Positions 12,709 through 24,702 of a DNA stretch of 64,000 nt are shown one piece after another. The stretch comes from Vitellaria paradoxa. Taxonomy: Eukaryota > Streptophyta > Magnoliopsida > Ericales > Sapotaceae. Every line of letters starts with the position of its first letter. The stretch's first letter is position 1. The position numbers were made by a program, and so were the translations under genes. The stretch covers positions 27,616,147 through 27,680,146 of the forward strand of contig CM034243.1 in the NCBI GenBank assembly GCA_019916065.1, written 5' to 3'. The notes beneath the pieces were generated by a model that searched no databases, was not told the DNA's origin, and saw only the letters and a program-made list of their open reading frames with translations.

Positions 12709-13085
12709 GTGTGAGGGACTGTGAGGGACCTGTCCGTAAAGGACTCTGCTTACCGGAGAGTAAAGCCGGAGGTGAAGCAGAGAAGCAATGCATTCTATCC
12801 CACATCGCCTGGGTAGTGAAAGAAAGTAACATATATGTAATATTCGATATCCATATAAGAACAACGCATTTTAAAATCGTAAGGGCGCTAGGTTCCGTGG
12901 GAACTTTAGGGTTAAGCATGCTCCAGTGGGGACAGTATCGGGATGAGTAACCTCTTGGGAAGAGTACCGGGATGAGTGATCTCTTGGGAAGCAGCTTACC
13001 AAGCCTAAAGCAAATAATATTGTATTATATGGTTGCGGATCATTGTATAGAGATTTTCACCAAAGTTTGGCGTGCTAAACACCCA
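12709..13085 (+). mobile_element. Cassandra/TRIM-like LTR with 5S-rRNA-derived promoter block
   Basis: From about 12890 the sequence aligns by eye with the 3' half of plant 5S rRNA: ggttccgtgggaac, then gttaagcatgctc (A-box region), then ggatgagtaacctcttggg (C-box region). Upstream is cccacatcgcctgggtag, and downstream aaagcaaataatattgt. Both resemble the flanking words of Cassandra, a terminal-repeat retrotransposon in miniature known to carry 5S sequence in its LTRs. The 29-bp intermediate/C-box segment is present twice in tandem (12934-12962 and 12963-12991). No second LTR or primer-binding site was identified, so it may be a solo LTR. The ends are approximate. Confidence 0.6.
12934..12991 (+). 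repeat. Tandem duplication of the 5S-like C-box segment
   Basis: Two adjacent 29-bp units that differ at three positions: agtatcgggatgagtaacct... and agtaccgggatgagtgatct..., each ending cttgggaag. A true 5S gene has one such segment. Confidence 0.85.
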
Positions 13086-13585
13086 GACATGCTATGTCCA
13101 TAAATAAAAATAAAAATAAATATCTCAAAAAGAAAAACTAATGTACAAGACAAGAAATTTATATTTTTTTATCAATTAAATTAGTTTTTACACGTTGAAT
13201 ATTTTTTTGAAACTTTTTTTAAAACGTAACCAACATGTTTAAAATACTACAAAGAAAATTAATTTCTACTGAAAAATGCTATAAAAAAGGATAAATAATA
13301 AAATAATTTGACTGCTCTTTGATACGCTAAACTAATAAAAAAATATAAATTATATATACCTTTCCTAAATTTTTGGTAATTATAAATAAACACTCACAAT
13401 ATTTGATATTTATAAGTATCCCTTATTTTTAAAAGTTATTAATTCCAATCTTCTTCTATTAATTTAAACCCTAACTCGGTTAAAAAACTTATTGCGAAAA
13501 TAATTTTACCTTTTAACTTAATTAAATTTCTTAAAAAATATATATAAATTTACACATACATATATATATATACACTGTAACTTGT
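13086..13585. other. AT-rich intergenic DNA
   Basis: No gene or bounded repeat recognised. A short TA run lies near 13561-13573. Confidence 0.5.
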
Positions 13586-13589
13586 CTTC

Positions 13590-14093
13590 ACCTCCCCAAT
13601 TCTAGGGATATATTCCTCTAGAATTCTCAACTTGCCCAACGTTTCCAATTTAGATTTGAGCTTCAACAATTTCTCCCGTCCATTGCCGATCCAAATCTCT
13701 CAAATGATGAGCCCGTGCTTCTTAATTATTATTTACAATCAATTCACTAGAACTACCCTTTTGGAATATGGAAATTTGCAAGGACTTCAAGCTCTTGATC
13801 TATCCTTCAACAAAGTAAATGGGTCGATTCAGGCGAGCCTGGGAAACTTGACCTCACTCTTATGGCTAATGCTCGCCAACAATGGACTTACCGTTGAAGT
13901 CCCACCGGAGTTGGGGAATTGTGTATTTCTCCTCCGAAATGGTTTCCACTTAAATCCAAAAAATCCAAGTTTTTCAAATCGAGTAAAGACTCTGAAATGT
14001 TTCACTCCCAGATGGGGTTGGGTTTGGTCGGAACTTGAAGCGGGAGACATGGAAATGCCTGGTGGAACCATGGAGGCAACGATGAAGTGGTAA
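13590..14093 (+). pseudogene. LRR receptor-like kinase fragment (pseudogene)
   Basis: The frame starting near 13623 reads NLPNVSNLDLSFNNFSRPLP..., GNLQGLQALDLSFNKVNGSI and SLGNLTSLLWLMLANNGLT, followed by VPPELGN. These are tandem leucine-rich repeats of the plant LxxLDLSxNxxxGxIP type. They closely resemble the extracellular part of an LRR receptor kinase of the At1g74360-like group (recognised from memory). Upstream GYIP lies in another frame, so there is a frameshift near 13612. After PPELGNC the LRR pattern is lost, and the tail (PKNPSFSNRVKTLK) suggests an internal deletion. No start, signal peptide, membrane segment or kinase domain is present. It is a relic and unlikely to be functional. 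Confidence 0.7.
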
Positions 14094-14149
14094 GAACAGC
14101 TGAAAGCACCGTCGACGATGGTAGCGGATTTGAATCCTCTATCTGCTTT

Positions 14150-14190
<41 letters not shown>

Positions 14191-15010
14191 AAATTTTAAA
14201 TATTAGGAAGGTTATTTTAATTCATTCGTATATCTTAAACTGTAATTTTGATATATTGAAAAAAAAAAAAAATTGGCTGACTTCATCATTTTAATTAAAA
14301 TTCTAACAACATATCAATGAAAAGGTGAAAAAGTTAATAATATTTTAAAATAAAAAAATATTTATAAATTTCAAATGCTAAAGGATTTACATGTAATTAT
14401 TTAAAAATTTAGGAACTTATGTACAATTTATCCTAAAATAAAAAGTAAAAAGCACGGTCCATTACGCGTAAGCAAGTAGCAAAAAAAAAAAAAAATTAAG
14501 GTTTAATTTGACAATACTAGTTAAAAATAAATTTTTAACTATTTAATCTTTTGACTTTTTTAAATGATTAAATCTATTTTATTACATTTTTTAATTTTTT
14601 TTAAAAATTATTCAGAACAAAAATATTAAATTAATAAAAATATGAAAAGTTAGTCACTTTTTTTTTTCAAGCCCAAAAAATTTAATTTTTAATAATTCAT
14701 CAATAGATAGCTATAATTTTTTTTTTTCAAACTAATTTAATTATAATAAAAAATTTTAGTATTAAACTTAGGACTATTTATGTCCTAAAAATGGCAAACA
14801 CGTCACCCTAAACGCCAAGACCCACCACCACCCCCTTCCCTCTCATCCTCCCAACTGTTTGGCCTGTCAGAAGTTTTAGGAACCAAACTCGGGAAACGCA
14901 GAGCAATGTGCCGTTGAATTCTTTTGGTTGATGCCAAATCAAAGCAGAGAAAAAAAGAAAGAAAAATATTCTCAAAATAATCAAAAAGCCAGTCATTGGT
15001 TCCATTCAGC
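14094..15010. other. Intergenic region upstream of the PIP5K gene
   Basis: A compound (AT)n(GT)n microsatellite lies at about 14149-14190, followed by AT-rich sequence with several poly-A and poly-T runs. The promoter of the kinase gene must lie in the right part, but I could not assign a TATA box or transcription start with confidence. Confidence 0.5.
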
Positions 15011-15249
15011 CTTTTGCTTTCCCATCAACCTAACTAACAGCTCCATCCTTTTTTTTTTTTTTTTTTCTTTCTTCAAAAATTTCAAGCTACCCATTTCACA
15101 GAGGCGCCGAAAAAAACAGACTTCCAATTTCGGAAAAATCAATAGAAAAACACGAAAAATTCTCGAAAAAAATTCTGGGTTTTGTTGGTTGTTCTGTTAG
15201 TTTTCCTGGTTTTTTTTGTTTTTGTTTTTTTTTTTTTTTTTTCGCGGCA

Positions 15250-15315
15250 ATGTTGGTTCGCTTGGTTTTGACGAGGATCAGTTTGATGGTCCAGAGGGAG
15301 ATTGATCTGGGTTGA
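15250..15315 (+). promoter_or_regulatory. Upstream ORF 1 in the PIP5K leader
   Basis: ATG followed by 20 sense codons and a stop (21 aa), ending 62 bases before the kinase start codon. If transcription starts further upstream, as the long pyrimidine-rich leader at 15040-15240 suggests, this uORF would lie in the 5' UTR and could reduce translation. The role is inferred only. Confidence 0.4.
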
Positions 15316-15317
15316 TA

Positions 15318-15344
15318 ATGGAGGAGAAAGCGAGTTGGGTTTGA
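15318..15344 (+). promoter_or_regulatory. Upstream ORF 2 in the PIP5K leader
   Basis: Eight-codon ORF (MEEKASWV) three bases after uORF 1 and 33 bases before the main ATG, in a different frame. Confidence 0.4.
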
Positions 15345-15377
15345 AAAGGAAAAAAAAAGGGTATTTTGGGAGAGAGA

Positions 15378-18300
15378 ATGAGCAATGAAGACGGCATTGT
15401 GAAAGCGTGGGAAGAGAGAGTTCGCAAATCGCAAGCAGGAGGAGGAGGTAGAAGGAAGAAAAAAGGAGACAGCAGAATCTTCGCAAGAATGTCGGTTGCC
15501 CACGCTGACGACGCGGAGGAGGACGAGGTGGTGGGGAAGGGCGGCGGCTGCGGGAGCGGCGACTTCACCACCACCACCACCAAGGTCCTCTCCAATGGCG
15601 ACATGTATAGCGGGCAGTGGGTCGACAACGCCCCTCACGGGCAGGGGAAGTACTTGTGGGCAGATGGGTGTATGTATTCGGGGGAATGGCACAGAGGAAA
15701 AGCAATGGGAAAAGGGAGGTTCAGTTGGCCCTCTGGCGCCACCTACGAGGGAGAATTCAAGAATGGTTATATGGATGGTGAAGGGACCTACACAGGCTCT
15801 GGGTGTGTAACCTATAAAGGCTCTTGGGTGATGAATTTGAAGCATGGAAAGGGGACGAAGAGCTATTCCAATGGGGATTACTATGCTGGGGAATGGAGGA
15901 AGGGATTGCAGGAGGGTCAAGGGAGGTACCAATGGAACAATGGCAACTATTACATTGGGCAGTGGAAGGATGGGAAGATGAATGGGGCCGGGACCATGAA
16001 CTGGTCAAATGGGAATCGATACGATGGGGATTGGGAAGATGGATTGCCCAAGGGGAATGGCACTTTTCGTTGGGCTGATGGGAGTTTCTATGTGGGTGTT
16101 TGGAGTAAGGACCCTAAAGAGCAGAGTGGGACTTATTACCCTTCTGGGTCAGATGTGGGTAATATAGATTGGGATCCTCAGGAAGTGTTTTTGGTTGAGT
16201 TGAATGATTGTAAGGTTTGTCAGTGTGAGATGGTTTCCATATTGCCTTCCCAGAAGGTGCTTGATTTGCCTGGCCTTGAAGGGGAGGTGATGTTGCAGAA
16301 GCAGCCCTTGCACAGGCTTTCAAAATCGAATGATGTTAGGTTGATGAGAATATCTGTGGATGAGAGGTTGAGCAATGGCGGTTTATATGGTTGGGGGTTG
16401 GATGCTGATATTAGTCGCGATATACTTGATGCGTATTCGGCAGCTGGGAGAGAGGGGGAACAAGGCTTGGGGAACCTCCAAATAGATAATTTGGATAAAT
16501 CGAGAGGAGTCAGATCGCAGCAGATTAGACTTCCACTGGTGCGAAGACAAGGGGAGACAATATCTAAAGGGCATAAAAATTATGAGCTCATGCTCAATTT
16601 GCAGCTTGGAATAAGGTACTTAAATTTTTACCCTCATCCATGATGAACTTTTTATTATTGCTTTGAAACTTTGCTGTCATCGTGTTTATGCATATATTGT
16701 TTATTTATGCATCCTTGGTTTATAGAAATTTGCTTTCCCCTCTTCCATTCATTTATTATCTCTTTGGTGTCATTGACATAATATGCCGTTCCTAGTCTAT
16801 CTCTTTATGTGGAAAATTAAACAATCATCATATAATCATATAATAATCCAGAAAGTTGACTTTTTTTTTGGAAAGGATCCTCTCCATCGAAAAAATTGAA
16901 TAAATTGTGAAACATATAGCTTCAAGTCATGTGTATAATGTGTGGTAGGTTTCTTACAGTGACGGATATGTGATTGCAATGATTGTTGAATCAAGTTCCA
17001 TTGATTTTTACTAAAAAACATGGTGCTAATTTGTTTTTGAAAGGAACCAATATTGCAATTGATGATTTCCAACAAGAAAAGAAGGTTGCTGGCATGTTTA
17101 TCGTTTGGCATGACTAATGGAACTGAAGGATGGAATTTTTTTTTTTTTTTTTTTTTGGGTAAGTGATTGAAATTTGAATAATACTGTCTTATTAATCATT
17201 AAATCACAAAGAACAGTTCCTTGTTTTTTAAATCCTCTCTCTCCCTCCCCCTCTCCTACAAGCGATAGTAAAATTTAGTGCACCGGACTGTTTTCCTTGT
17301 CTAAGTTCTCTACAGATTAATAATCTGTATAAAATATATCTTATAGTAGCATAACATGGAAATTATGATCTCATTCCTTTGTATGGTGAATTAGGTGTAA
17401 AATAAGTTATTACGACTGTGTTCCATTCGTGGTGATGCTATATCTCTTCTACAATTACAAGTCACATTTTTCTAACTCATTTCTGGTGCCATTACGCAGA
17501 TATTCTGTTGGAAGACCAAGCCCACCCACATCCCTTGATTTGAGACCATCAGCTTTTGATCCCAAGGAGAAATTGTGGACTAAATTTCCACCTGAAGGAT
17601 CAAAACATACTCCACCTCATCAGTCTTGTGAATTTAAGTGGAAGGATTACTGCCCATTGGTTTTCAGGTCAGCCCCTAGACATATATAACACTTGTGAAT
17701 GATTACCTGCTTTCTGCAATCAACATACAATATTTCTATCTGGCTTTTGTATGACGCATATATATGCCTGCCCATCTTCGTCATTAATCACCTGGCCAAG
17801 GATGATACTACGAAGATGTAGTAACTCAAAATGGTAAAAATTCTTGAAACATTTGGTCTTTGGGGCTTAAGAAGATGAATGTTTACTTGAAACAAATTCT
17901 AAATCTTTAGTGTCAAAATGACTGTTTGAATCATATGAGATATTTTTCCTGATCATTTATTGTTCATCTCATTGCACAACTTCAATATTAACTTCACCTT
18001 AAAATTGTAATTTGACTACTTATTTAATTTGACAAAATGAGGCCTCATGTTCACAGCAAATATATTTTCAGGACTCTTAGGAAATTGTTCAAGGTGGATG
18101 CAGCCGATTACATGATATCCATTTGTGGGAATGATGCCCTTCGGGAGCTCTCATCCCCTGGAAAAAGTGGAAGCTTCTTTTACTTGACCAATGATGACAG
18201 GTACATGATAAAGACCATGAGGAAGGCAGAAGTGAAAGTGAGTTCTTTTCTGCTTACCTGCATCCGACTCTGTGCTCCTTCCTTTTTTTTGGTTAACTTA

Positions 18301-21300
18301 TTATAATCACTAAAACAAAATTTTTTATATAACTAAAAAAATTCTTCCACACCCTCCCACTATCATTTGGTTTCGCTTGCCTCTTTGACTGGAACTCTCA
18401 CCAATTGTGCAAACATCATAATTATGAACTATTTTTAGTTTTATTTTATCTCTGAAACAGAAAAAATGAAAATTGATATAAAGAACTTGCTTGGCAAACT
18501 GCTTTCTTTTGTTTTGTTTTTTCAGAAAACATTTCAAGATTGTTATTTGAATTCTCAAAAAAATTAATACAAAAATGAAAATGATATGGAACAATGGTGT
18601 TTTTGAATTTTTTTCCCTTCATTTTTAACAAACAAAAAGTTTGGTAACTCTAGGCATCTCGAAAGTTTTGCAGATAATTTGATACCAAAACCCTTTGCTT
18701 CTCAAGCAGTGGTTCAAAATATTTTCTTTCTATTTCAAAATTGTTTTCCCTCTGGCTTTCAGAATTTTTTTCAAGGCCTCAGGAATTGTTTTCAAAGCTG
18801 TGACTTTTGCATGATTTCTCATAGAACTTCAATCCTGATTGATCAAAACCAATACAGGTTCTAATAAGGATGCTTCCAGCTTATTATAAGCATGTTCGAT
18901 CCTTTGAGCACACTCTTGTCACCAAATTTTTTGGCCTTCATTGTGTCAAGCTAACAGGGCCTGCCCAAAAGAAGGTACTGCTGAAATTGAATAAACCATA
19001 ACACTGAAATTCTAATTCATGAATGTCCAAGAAACAAAGCTTATTCTTTGTACTGAAGTTTTGCATTGATGTCTCAGGTGCGATTTGTTATAATGGGGAA
19101 TCTTTTTTGCACTGAGTACCCTATTCATAGACGCTTCGACCTGAAAGGTTCTTCCCATGGCCGCACAACTGATAAACCTGAGGCTGAAATTGATGCAACT
19201 ACAACCCTTAAGGACCTTGATCTAAATTTCGTTTTCCGGTTGCAGAAAGTTTGGTTCCAAGAGTTTTGCAGGTGATTTTTTTTCTTTTCTTTTCACTTTT
19301 TTTTTCCTTTTATTTATTTTCATTTGTAATCCACCAAAGTGATAGAATGTTGAAGCCAACTTCCATCTAGTAGTAATAATAGCACATTTTGAGGACAGTA
19401 TAATAGTTTGTGCCAAAGTGCTTTTGCCTCTATACTCTTCTTTGCCTGGAGCTTTTACATGGTGGAGGATTCTCAAATTTTGTTATGGTTGTCATCTTAA
19501 TGATGTCAATCAGTAGAAGGCCTTGCAATTCCATTTAAAGAGTTGGCTCCTCAATCAGTCCAGTCAACACTTTTTAAATTGATGATTCTTGAATTGCTTC
19601 TATGATGCGGAGACTCATTTGCATAATAGAACATATTCACTGCCAAATAGTGCATAAATTGGAAAATATATATATATATATATATATATATTTCAATGTA
19701 CATTGTGGTACATTTGTCAAAATCTTCTATGTGGCATGCCGTGTCATATATCTCGATGAACTTGGTAACTCATGTCTTAATCTTGTGGGGTTACACATGG
19801 ACCAATGCACTATCTCCACATATCTTGATGCTCTTATCTTGAGTCGAGCCATATTCAATATTGACATACACGGTGATTTAGCTTTGAGCCTACAACACTT
19901 CGGGACAATCTCTTAGGCAAACTCTGAACAAGTGTGTCATCTCTCCCTTGTGATGCGACACTCCCTTTTGCTTGGTTGAGTGTCCCTCCATCTAAATGTG
20001 TCCCTCCTAGCTTCATTTCATTATTTCCAATTTTGAGGAACCTCCTAATAATGCTTGCCGGAAGTTCTTGATGTGCACCCTTGGCTTGGTTGAGTGAATC
20101 CCCATTCCAGCGTATCATCCCTATTACTCATGATTACAAGCTTGACATCCATAATTTAGCCTTTTGATCCTCCACCCAAGTGAGTCCCTCGTACGCCTCA
20201 ATCCCTTTTTTCTAGGCCATCTCCAAAAGGCACCCTGATGCTAGTGACAGCCTAGGTTAGGAGCTGGATATAAAGACCCCTAGGGGTTGAAGCTGTAGTC
20301 ACGGGGTACTCAATTTATCCCATAATACGCTGAAGTAACCTCCAGGATATATACCTTGGCAACTGGAGTAAATGTTTTGTCAAGGCATTCGTATCTCTCC
20401 CTTGAGGGACTTGTACCTTGATTGGTCTTTGAATAGAGATCTCCACAAGAAGATGACCCTAAACCATTGCAAAGATGTGATGTGTTCTATAGTTCCTTGT
20501 ACCTGGGGAGCATATCTGACTATCATTGCAGCCACTTTTGCACTGCTACCAACAGTGGCCTTTACCTCCAAGTTGATGGGCCAGGAAGGCAAACCACCTA
20601 TCCCTTGTCTGCATCCAGGCACATGACTCATTGCATTAGGTGAGATGACCTCCGAGGCTCAACTCTAGCCTCCTAAAGACGTGTACGATGCCCTTTCTCC
20701 GCCAGCATCTTAAGACTTTGGCTCTCTCTCTCTCTCTCTCCCCCCCCCCCCATTTAAGATCACCTAAGTTCTCATCCTATCCAACTCCAGTGGTCTCTCA
20801 TGACCTTAAGGCTATATTTGGTATGAGAGAATGAGTTGAAACAAAATGCTCATTTCCACAACTCATTTGCATTCCTTCGTTTGATATGCTTATAAGAAGT
20901 GAAAATACCTGTTCTCATGGAATGCTCATTCCAACAAAACATGGGAATAGTCATTCCATGAGAAAGGGAAAGATCATTTCCACATTTTCATTCCCTTAGA
21001 CTAATATTTGTTTGTTGTGGGATATGAGGTGGGGATTGGACACTTATTGTGGGACCCACCTCATCCCATGTTTAGTAGAAAAAGGTAAACATTGGATATG
21101 GAGTCCATTTTGGATCCCATATTCCCATATGCAATGCCATGGGGGGTGCAGTATTGTATATTCCCCATGGCAGGATTAGTTTCCCACTAAGATTTAAGGG
21201 TTCAAAATTATTTCTTCTTACATCTCCTAAATCACATCTTTTATCTCATTTTATATCCTACCAACCAAACACTAAAAACATAATTGTAAGAAATATATAT

Positions 21301-23196
21301 ATATATATATATACATATGCGATATTATATATATAATCCCATATATTATCCTGTGGTATTACTTGTCTCATATCAACCAATCTCCCCAATCAGATGTAGT
21401 CCTAATGGAATAAGAGAAAATAAGGGAGAGAAAAAAAAAACAAAAAATTTGGGGGGGGGGGGCGGAGGGAATGTGAAACTAAATGATTGCCGTCATCAAC
21501 CACCACTACTACTACCACTCATCACTCAAGCATCACCACCGTCCTCTACCACCCATCACCACCACCACCACTACCACAACCTCCTTCTACGCCACCACCT
21601 CTATCTCTATTTTGACCCCCTATTACAGAATTTTTTGTTTAACTTAATTTTAATTAATATTTAAATTCAAATGATTATTTCATTATTACTTAATTTAGAA
21701 ACCAAAACAAATAAATGAGAATGATCATTCCATTAACGTTATTTAATTTGATAACCAAACAAAAAAATGAGAATGGTCATTCCATTCTAACTTTCATTCC
21801 CACCTTCATTCCGTTCTAACTTTCATTCCCGATCTATTTCCATTTACCAAATGTAGTGTTGGTGTCTACCATATGCTCCTAGAGGAATTCATAACCAGCT
21901 TACACACTGCAAAATTTGGTTCCAAACGCTGAAGAACTTGAGATCTCTCCAATGAGGTTATAAACTAGGAAAGAGAACACTGGGGAGAGGCTACTCAATG
22001 GTTGCTAGAAGCATTTAGTCAATTGGCAATAAATTTTTGCTTTCAATCGATTCATATTTAGAGAAAAAATTCTCTGGGGTATATATGTCTTATATGAAAG
22101 GCATACCCTCCCAAAAGCATACTCCAAGTTTCTGAACCAATGTCCTAGCAAATTCAGTTCTAAAATCAAACCTATAAGAGGACTGTGATCAGATGAATGT
22201 TTGGGATCATGTCTATATATTTGTATCATGTTGTAAGCTAGAAGTTTTTTCTTCGTGCAGGCAAGTGAACCGGGATTGTGACTTTCTTGAACAGGAGAGA
22301 ATCATGGATTACAGTCTCTTGGTTGGTCTTCACTTTCGACAAACTACTTCATACACCAGGGAAGGCCTCATCTCCAAGGATCATACTTCTGGAGTCCGCA
22401 CTCCTACTGGTTTAACTCTTATCTTTGATTTATCAACTTGTCGGCTTCAGGATTCCTAAGTTGAATTAGTTCTTACAGTTCGGGTACTATCTTATCTTCT
22501 CTTACAGGAAATGGAGAGCCTGAAACTGATGGAGCAGCCCCTAGGCTTTCAAGAACGGAGGTGGATCAGCCTCTTTCTGATCCTGCCCGGTGAGCAGAAA
22601 CTTTGAACATCATGATAAGAATAAAAAAATAAAAATAAATAAAATTTGGATTCTGAAATAGTCCCAACTTGTTCATCGGCAATCCAATTATGCATGCGTA
22701 CTTTATATTACTGCAAATAATCGAGGAGCATGCAAATAGTTCATACGTGCCCAAGTTAATCAAGAAATTCTACAACAACAATGAGAAAAAAGGATTTTTT
22801 TCTCAGTTGATTCATGAATACTCACGGCATGACTATTCTTAACTTCATTGCTCAGTACTAGAGACACTGTTTCCCTTTTCTCATTGTTTATGAATGGGGT
22901 TTTTCAGGTGGTCATCTGTTGAATTAGGCATAAACATGCCAGCTCGGGTCGAACTAACAGTGAGAAGAAGTGATTGTGATCTCCAGTTAATTGGAGAACC
23001 AACGGGAGAATTCTACGACGTCATCCTTTTCTTTGGTATAATAGATATACTGCAAGATTATGACATTAGCAAGAAGCTCGAGCATGCGTACAAGTCATTC
23101 CAATACGACCCGACATCAATATCTGCTGTTGATCCGAAGCAATATTCGAAGCGTTTCAGAGATTTCATTCTCAATGTTTTCACAGAAGACAGTTGA
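15378..23196 (+). CDS. PIP5K: Phosphatidylinositol-4-phosphate 5-kinase, MORN-repeat type
   Basis: Makes PI(4,5)P2 from PI4P at membranes. In plants this supports vesicle traffic, the cytoskeleton and tip growth. Eight coding exons join in frame: 15378-16615, 17500-17667, 18072-18237, 18858-18974, 19078-19271, 22261-22409, 22508-22589 and 22908-23196 (800 aa plus stop), all at GT-AG introns. Eight MORN repeats (YxGxW...G.G pattern) span about residues 70-255. The kinase core has the glycine-rich [10 protein letters not shown] (about 499-508), the ATP-site lysine in YMIKTM (about K516), GSSHGR (587-592), IMDYSLLVG (642-650), and FFGIID (746-751) followed by the LQDYD...KKLEHAYKS activation loop, which sets substrate choice in this family. 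The product matches Arabidopsis PIP5K4/5/6 best from memory. The ATG at 15378 gives MSNEDG, like the family's MSKE start. An in-frame TTG upstream is not needed. The frame is intact. Confidence 0.93.
16616..17499 (+). other. PIP5K intron 1
   Basis: Starts GTACTT after the MORN/linker exon and ends TACGCAG. It holds a 22-base T run (about 17139-17156) but no recognised repeat or gene. Confidence 0.8.
20812..21862. repeat. MITE-like family G, copy 1 (with nested insert)
   Basis: Ends are imperfect inverted repeats: ggctatatttggtatga on the left, and ccatttaccaaatgtagtg on the right. Subterminal words such as cattccat and aatgagaatg are shared, reversed, with the copy at 29945-30845, as is a core of CCA/GGT trinucleotides (21490-21600). 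A second element (20998-21397) sits inside it. Confidence 0.5.
20998..21397. repeat. MITE-like family H, copy 1 (nested)
   Basis: Begins gactaatatttgtttg, then tgggatatgaggtgggg, and ends ccccaatcagatgtagtcc. The ends are imperfectly inverted. The body aligns along its length with 32348-32742. A (TA)n run (about 21293-21313) lies inside. It interrupts a family-G element, so it is the younger insertion. The 3-bp flanks (TTA/TAA) hint at a Tourist-like origin but are not identical. Confidence 0.55.
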
Positions 23197-24195
23197 AACT
23201 AAAGATGCTTGTGTACCTTCTTCCACTTACAGCTTATATAGGCAGCCACGTGTGGCGGGGCTTCGGTGGAGGGATCATACTTCTCAATGGTAAAAGTTAG
23301 CCACCCTCGGCCTGGAAATTTTTTCACATCCTCCTAATTATCCTATTGTTCATAGCTACGGATGTGATTTCGTTTTATTATTTGTATAGATTAGCATCAA
23401 TCCGAGCTCCTCAAGCCTGTTCCAATTGTAAATGATGTATGTTTGGAAGGGAAGAAAAGGAAAAAAAAAAAAAAAAAAGAAATGTAAATGATTTTTATCC
23501 GGGGGTAAATCTGAGTTGAAATTATTTTTTGTACCCAGTTCTGTTGCTCTAGAAGGGAGCGCTCTGGGATTTCAGCATAGAATAAACATGTACAGAAAGG
23601 AAGTTGATATGGGAATGAGATTCTTCAAGATGACACATATCATGAGACCGTACTCTGTTTTCACTTTGTTGGAATTGATTAATGCTTGTCATGCATCTAA
23701 ATTCAATGCATTTTATGCACTTTTACTGTGGATTAAGGTTTGTGTTGAATTCGTTGCTGCGAAAAATCTGGTCCTTACCCTGTATAAAGAGGTTGGCTTC
23801 AATTTGTGCAAGTAATGCTTTCCTTTACGTGTGAAATTTGGTCCCACTAGTTATGGATCACTAAATACATACAATCTCAAAATGCAGAAACTGCGAAAAA
23901 TATGGTCCTTACCCTGTATAAAGAGAGGTTGGCTTCAATTTGTGCAAGTAATGCTTTCCTTTACACAATAATGTTTCAGGTGGGCTTAATTAAATTTACT
24001 TGTGAAACGTGACGTAATTTGCCAATAAATGTGATCATCCAATTTGACATTTAACCTAACTTTTTTTTACTACCAAATATAACTAAACATTTTTATATAT
24101 GTTCTTACCAAATGCAACTCACCTGTTAATAGAGCGTGCCAAAGAGTTTGAAGAGGAAATAAACAAACGATGACGGATCTAGTGGAGGAGGGGGA
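23197..24195. other. PIP5K 3' flank with a local duplication
   Basis: The 3' UTR and downstream flank of the kinase gene. A segment of about 70 bases (23757-23828: ctgcgaaaaatctggtcctt... to ...gctttcctttac) is repeated at 23891-23964 with a few changes, a period of about 134 bases. An A run lies at 23461-23478. No further gene was recognised. Confidence 0.6.
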
Positions 24196-24702
24196 CAAGA
24201 CTTTTACCTTAATATATATATTAATTATACAATATACGTAAATACGCTCGCGTGGAAGAATTTGTAAAACTGCGCTTGGTGTCATCACTAGGCCTAACGA
24301 CATCTTCGGAGGGCGGTAGAAGCACACTGTCATTGATACTACTAACAACATCCAAGGGTGTTGTCGGCCCCAATGACGACACCTTGAATCCCACGCAGTG
24401 CTTCTTCCTCCCCCCTCCCTTCTCTCTCTTGCTTTTGAAAACCCTAAAATTACAACATACATACAAAGCAATTTTCCAATCAAAACACAAAGAAATAAAG
24501 CAATTTCAACAATTAGAAGACAAATACTTGTAAACTTCTTCAATATTGGTGAGGAGAAGAAAGAGAAGTTACAACGTAAGAAATGGAACCAATTTGAACA
24601 CCCATAGCTACCTGCAATCAAATAAACCAGTAACCTTGACTATCCAATGGAGACGCTTTGTCGTTACTAGGGTCAATGACACTCTTTGGATATCGTTAGT
24701 AG

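Larger units (their letters stand above)
19272..22260 (+). other. PIP5K intron 5, enlarged by repeats
   Basis: About 3.0 kb, by far the largest intron of this gene. It contains a (TA)n run (about 19668-19691), a GC-richer block at 19700-20750 that looks inserted (see findings) and a composite MITE-like element at about 20812-21862. Splice sites are GTGATT...GTGCAG. Confidence 0.85.

Noticed and set aside
12890..12991. A genuine 5S rRNA gene
   Set aside because: Only the 3' half is recognisable, it is diverged and partly duplicated, and it sits inside an LTR-like context. No terminator T-run follows in the expected place.
15096..15932. A 278-codon minus-strand ORF opposite the MORN exon
   Set aside because: It is the antisense reading of the PIP5K first exon and leader, is low-complexity in places, and has no family resemblance. 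The plus-strand frame has eight clear MORN repeats.
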